NCBI RefSeq assembly: GCF_001424945.1
Contig: NZ_LMCW01000001.1
Span: forward strand, 404,025 to 468,024
Source of the DNA: Rhizobium sp. Root1203
GTDB taxonomy: Bacteria; Pseudomonadota; Alphaproteobacteria; Rhizobiales; Rhizobiaceae
Length of the DNA stretch: 64,000 bases
Direction: 5' to 3'
Below the pieces are notes generated by a model that was not told where the DNA came from, did not search any database, and saw only the letters and a program-made list of their open reading frames with translations. How positions within the stretch are numbered: the stretch's first letter is position 1; every line of letters starts with the position of its first letter. The position numbers and the translations under genes were made by a program. Positions 52,556 to 61,001 of this stretch are shown piece after piece.

Positions 52556-53233
52556 ATGAGCATGGGCAAAGAACCTGAAGACACAATCGCAAGCCGCATC
52601 AGTCGCGTTCTCGCCGACCGCATCGTTCACGGAGAACTGCCGGCGGGGTTGCGTCTTCGCCAGGATCATATCGCCGAAGAATTCGGCACCAGCCACGTGC
52701 CGGTGCGCGAGGCTTTCCGGCGGCTGGAGGCGCAGGGTCTGGCGATCAGCGAGCCGCGCCGAGGCGTCCGCGTCGCGTCCTTCGACCTCAAGGAGGTGCG
52801 CGAGGTCGCTGAAATGCGCGCGGCGCTCGAAGTGCTGGCATTGCGCCATGCCGCCCAGCATCTGACCCCCGCCATCCTCGATGCTGCCGAGGAGGCCACC
52901 CGCGACGGCGACGCGGCCGCAGATGTCCAGGCCTGGGAGGATGCGAACCGGCGCTTCCACCGGCTGATTCTCGCGCCCTGCAGCATGGGTCGCCTGCTTG
53001 CCTCGATCGACGACCTTCATGCGGCAAGCGCCCGCTTTCTCTTTTCCGCCTGGCGTTCAGGTTGGGAAAAGCGCACCGACCACGACCATCGCGCCATTCT
53101 GCTGGCACTCCGGCAGGGCAGGGTGGAGGAGGCCGCCTCCATCCTCGAGAGGCATGTGCAGTGGATCGGCCGTGCGCCGCCATCCGCTCAAAAGGGCACG
53201 GGTGCCCGGGAAGCCTTTGCCATCGTTGGCTGA
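52556..53233 (+). CDS. GntR family transcriptional regulator (FadR/FCD subfamily)
   Basis: This 225-residue protein has an N-terminal winged HTH (DTIASRISRVLADRIVHGELPAGLRLRQDHIAEEFGTSHVPVREAFRRLEAQGLAISEPRRGVRV). It is followed by an FCD ligand-binding domain (EVREVAEMRAALEVLALRHAA to HDHRAILLALRQGRVEEAASILERH) with the metal-binding Asp and His residues. It controls an unknown metabolic pathway and its own targets are not in the window. It reads away from the HAD gene. Confidence 0.87.
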   Translation: MSMGKEPEDTIASRISRVLADRIVHGELPAGLRLRQDHIAEEFGTSHVPVREAFRRLEAQGLAISEPRRGVRVASFDLKEVREVAEMRAALEVLALRHAAQHLTPAILDAAEEATRDGDAAADVQAWEDANRRFHRLILAPCSMGRLLASIDDLHAASARFLFSAWRSGWEKRTDHDHRAILLALRQGRVEEAASILERHVQWIGRAPPSAQKGTGAREAFAIVG

Positions 53234-53261
53234 TCGCCTGTTTTGCGAAGCGCCGGGGAGG

Positions 53262-53984
53262 TCAGGTTTCCACCGATTGTGCGGGAGACGATCGGTCCGC
53301 CTGATGCAGCGGAAAGAGCGCAAGAAACTGCCGCTCGCCGTCAGGTGAGAAGATCACCGACCGGCTTCCAGCCGTGCGCCGGGCCCAGCCTTTTTCGAGG
53401 AAGTTCGACAGCAGCGCCTTGCCGACGCTGCCTGCCAGATGCGCCCGCCGCTCGCTCCAGTCCAGGCAGGAGCGGCAGAGCGGACGGCGCGACGATTTAA
53501 GGTCGCCAACATCGATGCCGATGCATTTCAGCGCGCTTTCGCCTTGCCGGGTAACGGCAAGCCCGTCCCCGACCGCATCGATCGCGCCCTTGGCGATCAG
53601 GCTGTCCAGCATCCGGACACCGTAGTCTCCGGCCAGATGGTCGTAGCAGATCCGGGCCTTGCGCAGCGCCGGCTCCTTCGGACCCGGCCGGTGCCGCAGA
53701 TGCCCGCGCCCGGCGGCAAAGCCCATGATGCTTTCCAGAAGCTTGCCGACGCCGTCGTCCGCGAGCGTGAAATAGCGGTGGCGGCCCTGCTTGCGCTGGG
53801 CGAGCAACTGGCCCGCCTCGAGCTTGGCGAGGTGCGTGCTTGCCGTCTGCACGGTGATGCCGCCGACGGCCGCCAGCTCCGTTGCCGTCAACGCCTTGCC
53901 GCCCATCAGCGCGGTCAGCATGTTGGCGCGGGCGGGGTCGCCGATGAGCGCCCCGATCTGGGCGATGTCAGGTCCTTCTTTCAT
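53262..53984 (-). CDS. ArsR family regulator with C-terminal extension
   Basis: This 240-residue protein, starting at ATG 53984, has an ArsR-type winged helix at residues 1-90 (MKEGPDIAQIGALIGDPARANMLTALMGGKALTATELAAVGGITVQTASTHLAKLEAGQLLAQRKQGRHRYF). A long C-terminal part follows, with RICYDHLAGDYGVRMLDSLIAKGAI and a CRSCLDWSERRAHLAGSVGKALL motif. The two Cys in CRSCLDW may bind metal or act as a redox sensor. The divergent pair of small barrel genes (54056 onward) and a palindromic site in the 71-nt gap suggest that it represses them. Confidence 0.85.
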   Translation of the reverse strand: MKEGPDIAQIGALIGDPARANMLTALMGGKALTATELAAVGGITVQTASTHLAKLEAGQLLAQRKQGRHRYFTLADDGVGKLLESIMGFAAGRGHLRHRPGPKEPALRKARICYDHLAGDYGVRMLDSLIAKGAIDAVGDGLAVTRQGESALKCIGIDVGDLKSSRRPLCRSCLDWSERRAHLAGSVGKALLSNFLEKGWARRTAGSRSVIFSPDGERQFLALFPLHQADRSSPAQSVET

Positions 53985-53985
53985 A

Positions 53986-54003
53986 CTTCGATCGTAACCG
54001 AAG
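53986..54003. promoter_or_regulatory. Candidate ArsR operator
   Basis: CTTCGATCGTAACCGAAG has 5-nt inverted ends (CTTCG/CGAAG) and lies in the divergent promoter between the ArsR gene and the NIPSNAP gene. Only an 8-nt spacer separates the arms. Confidence 0.45.
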
Positions 54004-54055
54004 CATTGTCGCCAGGCAACATGCGAAGACTGTCTCGCAGCACAAGGAGACAACG

Positions 54056-54385
54056 ATGCTAACCTGCTTCATCCGCTACGAGATCGACCCCTTCAGGAAA
54101 GAGGAATTTGCCGCGTACGCCCGCAACTGGGGGCAGGCGATCCCGCGCAACGGCGCAGACCTCATCGGCTATTTCGCCCCGCACGAGGGTTCGGCAACCA
54201 CCGCCTACGGCGTCTACAACATCGAGAGCCTCGCCGCCTACGAAGCCTATCGCGCACGGCTCGCCGCCGACCCGCTCGGAAAGCAGAACTACGAATTTGC
54301 CAGGCGCGAACGTTTCATTCTGAAAGAGGACCGCATCTTTCTCAAGAATGTATCTCTCCCTCACGCAAGGCAGGTCGCGCCATGA
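54056..54385 (+). CDS. NIPSNAP family protein
   Basis: This 109-residue ferredoxin-like alpha-beta barrel has the NIPSNAP pattern: MLTCFIRYEIDPFRKEEFAAYARNWGQAIPRNGADLIGYFAPHEGSATTAYGVYNIESLAAYEAYRARLAADPLGKQNYEFARRERFIL. The domain usually forms dimers that bind small hydrophobic ligands. It overlaps the following monooxygenase-like gene by 4 nt and is opposite an ArsR regulator. Function unknown, probably a small detoxification or sensing unit. Confidence 0.85.
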   Translation: MLTCFIRYEIDPFRKEEFAAYARNWGQAIPRNGADLIGYFAPHEGSATTAYGVYNIESLAAYEAYRARLAADPLGKQNYEFARRERFILKEDRIFLKNVSLPHARQVAP

Positions 54386-54735
54386 TCGCCGTCATCTTCG
54401 AAGTGCTGCCCTATATGGGCGAACGTCACACCTATCTGGATCTTGCCGGCGAATTGCGCGCCGAACTGGACAAGATCGATGGCTTCATCTCGATCGAGCG
54501 CTTCGAAAGCCTGACGACGCGCGGCAAGCTGCTCTCGCTGTCGTTCTGGCGCGACGAGGAGGCGGTGAAGCAATGGCGCAATCTGGAGTGCCACCGCGCC
54601 GCCCAGGCCGCAGGCCGCAACGGCGTCTTCGCCGACTACCGCCTGCGCATCGGCCACATTGTGCGGGACTACGGAATGAACGAGCGCGCCGAAGCGCCGG
54701 CGGACAGCCGCCGGGTGCATGACGCGGCGGCTTAG
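54382..54735 (+). CDS. Antibiotic biosynthesis monooxygenase-like (ABM) protein
   Basis: This 117-residue single ABM domain has IAVIFEVLPYMGERHTYLDLAGELRAELDKIDGFISIERFESLTTRGKLLSLSFWRDEEAVKQWRNLECHRAAQAAGRNGVFADYRLRIGHIVRDYGM. It is a dimeric alpha-beta barrel that may act as a cofactor-free oxygenase or heme-related protein. It is translationally coupled to the NIPSNAP gene (ATGA). The two related folds may form a hetero-oligomer. A truncated ORF of the MNT locus begins just beyond its stop on the other strand. Confidence 0.85.
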   Translation: MIAVIFEVLPYMGERHTYLDLAGELRAELDKIDGFISIERFESLTTRGKLLSLSFWRDEEAVKQWRNLECHRAAQAAGRNGVFADYRLRIGHIVRDYGMNERAEAPADSRRVHDAAA

Positions 54736-54812
54736 TCGCCGGAAAAATGCCCGCACAGATCGTCGACGGCAATCCGCAGACACGGGATCTCATCGGCGAT
54801 CTCGCGTGGCAT
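54732..54812 (-). pseudogene. Possible remnant of the HEPN partner of the MNT gene
   Basis: The MNT stop (TGA, 54814-54812) overlaps an ATG (54812-54810) as TGATG, the usual arrangement of MNT-HEPN pairs. The frame begun there runs only 26 codons (MPREIADEIPCLRIAVDDLC...) to a TAA at 54734-54732, overlapping the end of the ABM gene on the opposite strand. HEPN (DUF86) proteins are about 110-140 residues. It may be a truncated HEPN, or simply a chance overlap. Confidence 0.35.
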
Positions 54813-55144
54813 CAGAAGACCTGCAACGCCGATTTCTCGATCTTGGACCTGAGGCGCGGATGCGGGCCGTCACGCGTCGTGATGTCCACGGAAGCGGCGA
54901 GTTTCTCCTCGAGCATCAGCTTGATGCTGATCAGATCGAAGGCGTGGAAGCGGCCTAGAGGGTCGTAGTCTATGAAGACGTCGATATCGCTTGCCGGTTC
55001 GGCCTCGTCGCGGGCGACCGAACCGAAGAGATAAAGCGAGGTCGCACCGAGCGCGCGGACGGCTTCGGCATTGCTCATCAGACGCTCGACCACTTCGCTC
55101 TTTCTCATGCTTTCTCTCGACAGCAGCTCGCTAAAGTTCTCCAT
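54812..55144 (-). CDS. MNT-type nucleotidyltransferase (antitoxin-like)
   Basis: This 110-residue protein has the minimal nucleotidyltransferase motif LYLFGSVARDEAEPASDIDVFIDYDP (GS-x10-DxD, about residues 40-62). MNT proteins of HEPN/MNT modules adenylylate the HEPN toxin, inactivating it. The ATG at 55144 gives residues MENFSELL before MRKSEVVERLMSNAEAVRALG. The normal partner is not intact (see preceding entry), so this may be an orphan antitoxin that works on another substrate. Confidence 0.78.
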   Translation of the reverse strand: MENFSELLSRESMRKSEVVERLMSNAEAVRALGATSLYLFGSVARDEAEPASDIDVFIDYDPLGRFHAFDLISIKLMLEEKLAASVDITTRDGPHPRLRSKIEKSALQVF

Positions 55145-55188
55145 GCCGTGATTATTTTCCCAAAATCGCTCGGCAATTCAGGCTTTGG

Positions 55189-56382
<1,194 letters not shown>

Positions 56383-56409
56383 CCCACGCTCAAGCCTGAT
56401 CGAGACTGC

Positions 56410-56484
56410 CTTCTTCCGGCTTTTGTACCTCCAGTTACGGAAGAAGGTAAAAGGCGCCCGGGGATCAACACCCCGGGCGTCTTC
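56410..56484 (+). terminator. Double hairpin terminator after ccrM
   Basis: First, CTTCTTCCG (56410-56418) and CGGAAGAAG (56438-56446). Second, CGCCCGGGG (56455-56463) and CCCCGGGCG (56471-56479), followed by TCTTC. The second abuts the stop of the convergent hypothetical gene at 56483. Confidence 0.65.
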
Positions 56485-56860
56485 AATTCGAGGATACCTG
56501 CGAATTCGCGGCGACAGGCATAAAGCGTTCCCGGAGAGAGCGTTCTGTCTCGTCGTCTTGCCAGCGGTCAGGATATGGCGCTTCCCAGGTCAGGCGCCGC
56601 AAGGTACGCACGCTAAGTCCGCTATACCCCAGTTGCTCGAGACGAAGCAGCAGTAGGCATGCATCCGACTGGATCACCACCCGAGCAGACTCGCTGACTT
56701 GATCCAAGACAGTGAGCATCGCGGCGTATGTTCTGAACCCCAACGAGGCAGCCAATGCTTCATCGGCATGGGACGACCTGACATTCGCGTACTGCTTTCG
56801 CAGTGCCTTCTTCAATGCCGTGATATTGGAGGGCGCAAGCTTAATTGTAGCGTCAAACAT
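56483..56860 (-). CDS. Hypothetical protein, 125 residues
   Basis: I do not recognise a family with confidence. The N-terminal half (MFDATIKLAPSNITALKKALRKQYANVRSSHADEALAASLGFRTYAAMLTVL) is helical and resembles a domain seen at the start of some glyoxalase-superfamily or plasmid-related rhizobial proteins. The rest (LLLLRLEQLGYSGLSVRTLRRLTWEAPYPDRWQD) is also helical. It has no signal peptide or transmembrane helix. It is flanked by terminators (ccrM side and 57062-57095). Codon use looks similar to neighbours. It may be a short cytoplasmic protein of accessory origin. Confidence 0.6.
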   Translation of the reverse strand: MFDATIKLAPSNITALKKALRKQYANVRSSHADEALAASLGFRTYAAMLTVLDQVSESARVVIQSDACLLLLRLEQLGYSGLSVRTLRRLTWEAPYPDRWQDDETERSLRERFMPVAANSQVSSN

Positions 56861-57061
56861 CAGACGATCCGTTGTCCAAGTCGATGTCTGCCGATTACCC
56901 AGACCTTGTGAACACGGTCGTCGTCAGTCGAAAATCGCCTTTCAACCCGGCAGCAGGTTTGGCGAGGCGCCCAAGTCACCATTGTAGCAACCGACTGCCC
57001 GAGTCTCAAGGCGAGGGAGCCGGATATTGTGACGCGCTCTTCAGCATTCGGTCTAGAATCT

Positions 57062-57095
57062 GAAGACGCCTGGGACGGATACTCCAGGCGTCTTC
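57062..57095 (-). terminator. Terminator of the membrane-protein operon
   Basis: GAAGACGCCTGG (57062-57073) and CCAGGCGTCTTC (57084-57095) are perfect 12-nt arms with a 10-nt loop, immediately downstream of the minus-strand gene ending at 57117. The TCTTC tail is the same as in the ccrM terminator. Confidence 0.7.
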
Positions 57096-57116
57096 GTGTT
57101 GGTTGACGACGTGCTA

Positions 57117-58046
57117 TCAGCGTTGAAGCAGCGCCATCCGCTCTTCGTCCTCGTCGCGTTGGCGGCCGCCGATTGCAGCAGCCACGCATGCGATGAAAGC
57201 ACCGACGAACAGCGACAAAGCACCGAAGAGGGCAACGGCCGATGCTGCCTTGCGCGCTGTATCCGCGGCCTTCTGGGCTGCGACCTTGGCGTCGTCGATA
57301 CGCTTCAGCACCGCATCCACCCGAGCCTTGGCATCCGCTTCCGACAGACCCGTCCGCGACGCGACCAGCTGGTCCAGATAGGTCCTGTCGTCGGCCGAAA
57401 GCTCACCTGCGGCAACGCCGTTCAGAAGGATGCGCGATACCTCCGCACTGACGGCCTCGTTGCTTTGGCTGCCCGGCGCGCTTTGGTTTGCGGGTGCAGC
57501 CGCCGCATTCGCCGGACGCAGCAGCGCGTCCGTGAAGTAGGCCGGCGAAAAACCGCCGCTGCCGTCACCGGCGTTGGCGGCCGTTGCAGCGCCTGCGGCC
57601 CCGACCGCACCGACAGCCGTCGCAGTGGCCTGTGCGCCTGTGCTGACGACGGAGGAGAGCGCGGAGCCGAGGAGCCCCGCAACCACGACCGTTGCCAGTG
57701 CCCAGGCCAGAAAGCCGTGTGCTGTATCGCGGAAGAATATTTCGTAGGTATGGATGCCGACCCATTTGGCCCGGAGCCGCCCGGTCAGGTATCCGCCGAG
57801 CGCCGCCGATACCCATTGAACGACGATCAGCCAGATCGCCGCCGATGCCCCGACGGTCGTGAGGGAACTGCTGTCATGCGACCATGGTGAGACCATCGTC
57901 AGGCCCAGGCCCGATCCGATCAGGATGAAGATGAGCGTAATGGCAGTCGCAGCCAGAGTGCCGGCAACGATCGCTCCCCAGCTCACGGCCGAGGACGAGG
58001 ATTCGAGTGGCACGTCCGCAGCCACGGCAGAGGAGGTATACGACAT
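57117..58046 (-). CDS. Putative four-helix membrane protein of a stress operon
   Basis: This 309-residue protein has hydrophobic helices at about residues 20-50, 67-95, 110-140 and 275-300 (AVSWGAIVAGTLAATAITLIFILIGSGLGLTMV, AAIWLIVVQWVSAALGGYLTGRL, AHGFLAWALATVVVAGLLGSAL, VALFGALSLFVGAFIACVAAAIGG). Between them is an Ala/Gly-rich and charged coiled-coil segment (LSEADAKARVDAVLKRIDDAKVAAQKAADTARKAA). I cannot name it. The start is the ATG at 58046, after GGAGATGG. It lies 12 nt downstream of the 25-residue ORF and both follow the RpoE2-like promoter, so it is probably stress induced. Confidence 0.78.
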   Translation of the reverse strand: MSYTSSAVAADVPLESSSSAVSWGAIVAGTLAATAITLIFILIGSGLGLTMVSPWSHDSSSLTTVGASAAIWLIVVQWVSAALGGYLTGRLRAKWVGIHTYEIFFRDTAHGFLAWALATVVVAGLLGSALSSVVSTGAQATATAVGAVGAAGAATAANAGDGSGGFSPAYFTDALLRPANAAAAPANQSAPGSQSNEAVSAEVSRILLNGVAAGELSADDRTYLDQLVASRTGLSEADAKARVDAVLKRIDDAKVAAQKAADTARKAASAVALFGALSLFVGAFIACVAAAIGGRQRDEDEERMALLQR

Positions 58047-58058
58047 CGCGACCATCTC

Positions 58059-58136
58059 CTAATGCCAGAACAACAGGATAAGCAGGATCAGCGGAATCGG
58101 AACCCCGAGAAACCAAAGCAAGATACCTCTACCCAT
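58059..58136 (-). CDS. 25-residue hydrophobic microprotein
   Basis: This is an ATG (58136) frame of 25 codons: MGRGILLWFLGVPIPLILLI, then LLFWH. It has a near-perfect ribosome site (AGGAGGT, 5 nt before). The peptide is one short hydrophobic helix with a Pro-Ile-Pro break, and Arg only near the N terminus. It stands 12 nt upstream of the membrane-protein gene and behind an RpoE2-type promoter. Similar very short hydrophobic proteins are widespread in rhizobia and relatives but without known function. It may act in the membrane or as a stability factor for its partner. Confidence 0.8.
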   Translation of the reverse strand: MGRGILLWFLGVPIPLILLILLFWH

Positions 58137-58203
58137 CGTAACCTCCTGTCAGCCGAGCTGACTTGTCGTTTTGCTACAGACCGCGTCATGCGCGGGTCAT
58201 CTC

Positions 58204-58230
58204 AAAACAGCCGAAGGCACTCATTGTTCC
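58204..58230 (-). promoter_or_regulatory. Predicted RpoE2/EcfG general-stress promoter
   Basis: On the minus strand GGAAC (58230-58226) is followed after 17 nt by GTTTT (58208-58204), which satisfies GGAAC-N18-TT. It is 68 nt upstream of the microprotein start, and the spacing equals that of the csbD promoter. Confidence 0.72.
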
Positions 58231-58286
58231 CCTGACGCGATGCGCAATTTGCGGTTTCGCGTCGCGTCAGGAAACTGCGGGGGGCA

Positions 58287-58652
58287 TCAGAACGCCTGGT
58301 AATCGGTGACGTCGACCCGGGTGACGCGGCCATTCTCGTCGAAGGTGATCGTTTCCTCGCCCTCCCGGATCAGCGGCTCGCCCGTCTTGCTGTGTGTGGC
58401 GCGAATCGACCATACGGCGCGGCCGGCCTTCGGGCTGATCGTCTCGACCAGCGTGGTGAACGCCGTCTGGTCCGGATAGTCGTCGAAGTACTTCCGGAAG
58501 GCGATCATGATCTCGTCGCGCCCCGACAGGCTGCCGACGCCGTTGGAAACGTAGGTCGCATCCTCGGCGAAATAGGCTTCGATCGCTTCGAAATCGAGCG
58601 CGTCGATGGCGGCGTGAAAGCGAGTGATTTCCTCGACCGGATCGAACGCCAT
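58287..58652 (-). CDS. Nuclear transport factor 2-like (SnoaL) protein
   Basis: This 121-residue protein has the NTF2-like cone fold: FDPVEEITRFHAAIDALDFEAIEAYFAEDATYVSNGVGSLSGRDEIMIAFRKYFDDYPDQTAFTTLVETISPKAGRAVWSIRATHSKTGEPLIREGEETITFDENGRVTRVDVT. The family includes isomerases, cyclases and ligand-binding proteins, and no active site is clear. It starts 2 nt after the HAD gene, in the mutY-HAD-SnoaL operon. Confidence 0.83.
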   Translation of the reverse strand: MAFDPVEEITRFHAAIDALDFEAIEAYFAEDATYVSNGVGSLSGRDEIMIAFRKYFDDYPDQTAFTTLVETISPKAGRAVWSIRATHSKTGEPLIREGEETITFDENGRVTRVDVTDYQAF

Positions 58653-58654
58653 GC

Positions 58655-59263
58655 TCAGATCCTGATGCCGCGTGCGACAAGATCGGCGCGCAGCGTGTCG
58701 GCGCCGGTAAACAGGACGGCATCCCAGCCGGCGGCCTTGGCGCCTTCGACGTTGGGTGCGGAGTCGTCGATGAAGATTGTTGCCGCGGGATTGAGGCCGA
58801 AGCATTTGGCGTGCGTTTCGTAGATGGCGATGTCGGGCTTGATGAGGCCGACATCGCCGGACACCGTGACGCCGCGCGGCTTGGTCAGGAACGGGAAGCG
58901 GACCTGCGCCTCGCGGAACGTATCCGAGGCGAAGTTGGTGAGCATCGTCACGTCCCGGCCATCCGCGATCAGTTGTTCCATGATCGCGACGCTGTCGTCG
59001 TAGGGGTGCGATACCATCTCGTGCCAGTGCTTGCGGAATGCGCGGATGTGCTCCTCGCGCGTCGGGTGCGCCTCGATCAGCAGCGCTTCTGCGTCCGCCC
59101 ATGTGCGTCCGCGATCCTGCTCGACGTTCCAGTCATGCGTGCAGACGTTGTCGAAGAACCATTTGCGTTCGGCCTCGTCGGGAATGATGTGGCTGAACGG
59201 GATGTTCGGATCGTAGTGAACGAGAACTTTTCCAATATCGAAAACGATATGATCAATGGGCAT
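58655..59263 (-). CDS. HAD family hydrolase (haloacid dehalogenase/YihX-like)
   Basis: This 202-residue protein has motif I HIVFDIGKVLVHYDPN, with the nucleophile Asp but Gly instead of the usual second Asp (FDIGKVL). Motif II is TMLTNFASDTFREAQ, motif III VGLIKPDIAIYETHAKCFG (Lys) and motif IV TIFIDDSAPNVEGAKAAGWDAVLF. The missing second Asp in motif I is common in the DxxGK/YihX/epoxide-hydrolase-like branch. It may act on sugar phosphates. It lies 3 nt after mutY. Confidence 0.87.
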   Translation of the reverse strand: MPIDHIVFDIGKVLVHYDPNIPFSHIIPDEAERKWFFDNVCTHDWNVEQDRGRTWADAEALLIEAHPTREEHIRAFRKHWHEMVSHPYDDSVAIMEQLIADGRDVTMLTNFASDTFREAQVRFPFLTKPRGVTVSGDVGLIKPDIAIYETHAKCFGLNPAATIFIDDSAPNVEGAKAAGWDAVLFTGADTLRADLVARGIRI

Positions 59264-59266
59264 CTG

Positions 59267-60361
59267 TCAGTCCTTCGAGTGTTTGAACGCGAGTGGAATA
59301 GCCGTTGCTATCGCTTTTTTCATGACTGTCGGCAACGCCTGGGCGTCAAGATTTGTAACCGGCTCCCACCAAGCGTTATCTGTTTGAATTCGCGAGGGGA
59401 TTGCCACCCGATAAATCGATAGCCGAAGCTCGAAATGGGTAAATACGTGGGTCACTGTCCCGCATGCCTCCCAGCCTGCCGGAAAGGGCGCTGCATCCGC
59501 CGATGTCTCGCCGTCCAGGCGTGCGGTCCATCCCGTCGTCGGTACTTCGGTCATGCCGCCGAGAAGGCCGCTTTCGATCCGACGCCGCAGCAGGATCTCG
59601 CCGTCGGCGGTGACGGCGACGAAGGCCGCGCCGTAGCGGACCGGCTTCTCCTTCTTCGCGGCCTTGACGGGGAATTTCTCCGGATCGTGCAGCCGCAGCG
59701 CCTCGCATGCCTCCCTGAACGGACAGAGGGAACAGGCCGGACGTTTCGGCGTACAGATGGTCGCGCCGAGGTCCATCATGGCCTGCGCGAAATCGCCCGG
59801 CCGGTCCGCCGGCGTCAGCAGCGCCACCTTCTGCTTCATCAGCGGCTTTGCCGCAGGCAGTGGAGCGGAGATGGCATAAAGGCGGGAGATCACGCGCTCG
59901 ACATTGCCGTCCATGACGGCCGATTGGCGGTTGAAGGCGATCGCGGAAACGGCAGCGGCCGTATAGTCGCCGATGCCGGGAAGCGCCTTCAGTCCTTCCT
60001 CGGTGTCGGGGAACACGCCGTCATGGTCCCGCGCCACCGCCTCGGCACATTTCTTCAGATTTCGGGCGCGGGCGTAGTAGCCAAGGCCCGCCCAAGCCGC
60101 CATCACGTCCTCGCTCGGCGCGTTGGCAAGGTCGCGCACGGTCGGCCAGCGCGCAAGGAAGGTGGCGAAATAGGGTTTCACCGCCGGCACCGTCGTCTGC
60201 TGCAGCATCACCTCTGAGAGCCAGACGCGATAAGGCTCGGCCTTGATGCCGCGCGCCGCCATCGGCGGCGAGACGCGCCACGGCAGGTCGCGGTGATGCC
60301 GGTCGTACCAGTCGAGGAGAGGCGTTGCGGCAGGGGCGTCGAAGGTCGTTGATGTCATCAT
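59267..60361 (-). CDS. mutY: A/G-specific adenine glycosylase
   Basis: This 364-residue DNA repair enzyme removes A paired with 8-oxoG. It has the N-terminal YDRHHRDLPWR, SEVMLQQTTVPAVKPYFATFLARWPTV (catalytic Glu), helix-hairpin-helix LKALPGIGDYTAAAVSAIAFNRQSAVMDGNVERVISR with catalytic Asp, the 4Fe-4S cluster CTPKRPACSLCPFREAC (C-x6-C-x2-C-x5-C) and a C-terminal NUDIX-like domain (EILLRRRIESGLLGGMTEVPT). It heads the mutY-HAD-SnoaL operon and is divergent from the DUF721 gene. Confidence 0.95.
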   Translation of the reverse strand: MMTSTTFDAPAATPLLDWYDRHHRDLPWRVSPPMAARGIKAEPYRVWLSEVMLQQTTVPAVKPYFATFLARWPTVRDLANAPSEDVMAAWAGLGYYARARNLKKCAEAVARDHDGVFPDTEEGLKALPGIGDYTAAAVSAIAFNRQSAVMDGNVERVISRLYAISAPLPAAKPLMKQKVALLTPADRPGDFAQAMMDLGATICTPKRPACSLCPFREACEALRLHDPEKFPVKAAKKEKPVRYGAAFVAVTADGEILLRRRIESGLLGGMTEVPTTGWTARLDGETSADAAPFPAGWEACGTVTHVFTHFELRLSIYRVAIPSRIQTDNAWWEPVTNLDAQALPTVMKKAIATAIPLAFKHSKD

Positions 60362-60455
60362 TTGCCGTGCTGTGGGGAAGTGGCCTATACTTGGCGAAGC
60401 AATGCCGTCCGATCAAGGCGGCGGGCCCGCATGGCGGCGGCATCCGAAGGTTTCG

Positions 60456-60941
60456 ATGAGTTATCCACGCAAAGATGTGAAGCAGATATCCGAGTTGGCC
60501 AACGGCCTGATCGATCCCGTGCTCGCCCGCCGCGCCGGCATCAATACGGCTCTGCTCGGTTCGTGGGACGAAATCGCCGGCGAGGACTTCGCCGATTGCA
60601 CGCGGCCGGAAAAGATCGCCTGGGCAAGGGGCAACGACGACGGCAGCTTTCGCCCGGGTGTTCTGACCATTGCCTGCGAGGGCGCCCGCGCACTGTTCCT
60701 CACCCATGCCCAGGGCGAACTCATCCAGCGTATCAACAGCTTCTTCGGCTTCTCCGCCGTTCACCAGATCCGAATTGTCCAGAAGCCGGTATCGCAGGCC
60801 GCCAAACGCTCCCGCACGCCGCAGCCTCTGAAAGGCGAGGCCGCGAAAAGACTGGAAGGCATGATGGAGGGGATCGAGGGCGACAAGCTGCGCGACGCCA
60901 TCCAGCGGCTGGGCACGGCGGTGCTGGGCAAGCGGCGATAA
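60456..60941 (+). CDS. DUF721/DciA-like protein
   Basis: This 161-residue protein has the DUF721 pattern in its centre: ISELANGLIDPVLARRAGINTALLGSWDEIAGEDFADCTRPEKI, then TIACEGARALFLTHAQGELIQRINSFFGFSAVHQIRIVQ. DciA proteins in many bacteria load the replicative helicase DnaB in place of DnaC. In alphaproteobacteria this form also often sits beside mutY, as here. The start is the ATG at 60456 with CGAAGG upstream. Starts at 60402 or 60372 would add 18 or 28 residues. It is divergent from mutY. Confidence 0.78.
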   Translation: MSYPRKDVKQISELANGLIDPVLARRAGINTALLGSWDEIAGEDFADCTRPEKIAWARGNDDGSFRPGVLTIACEGARALFLTHAQGELIQRINSFFGFSAVHQIRIVQKPVSQAAKRSRTPQPLKGEAAKRLEGMMEGIEGDKLRDAIQRLGTAVLGKRR

Positions 60942-60969
60942 CGCTTCGGTTTGGCAATGTCGCAGGCGG

Positions 60970-60989
60970 GTGCTATACATGTATAGCAC
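60970..60989. promoter_or_regulatory. RelB operator (20-nt perfect palindrome)
   Basis: GTGCTATACATGTATAGCAC is a perfect 20-nt palindrome 12 nt upstream of the relB start. Such sites overlap the -10 region of RelBE-type operons and bind the antitoxin for autoregulation. Confidence 0.85.
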
Positions 60990-61001
60990 GGAGAAAATAC
61001 G

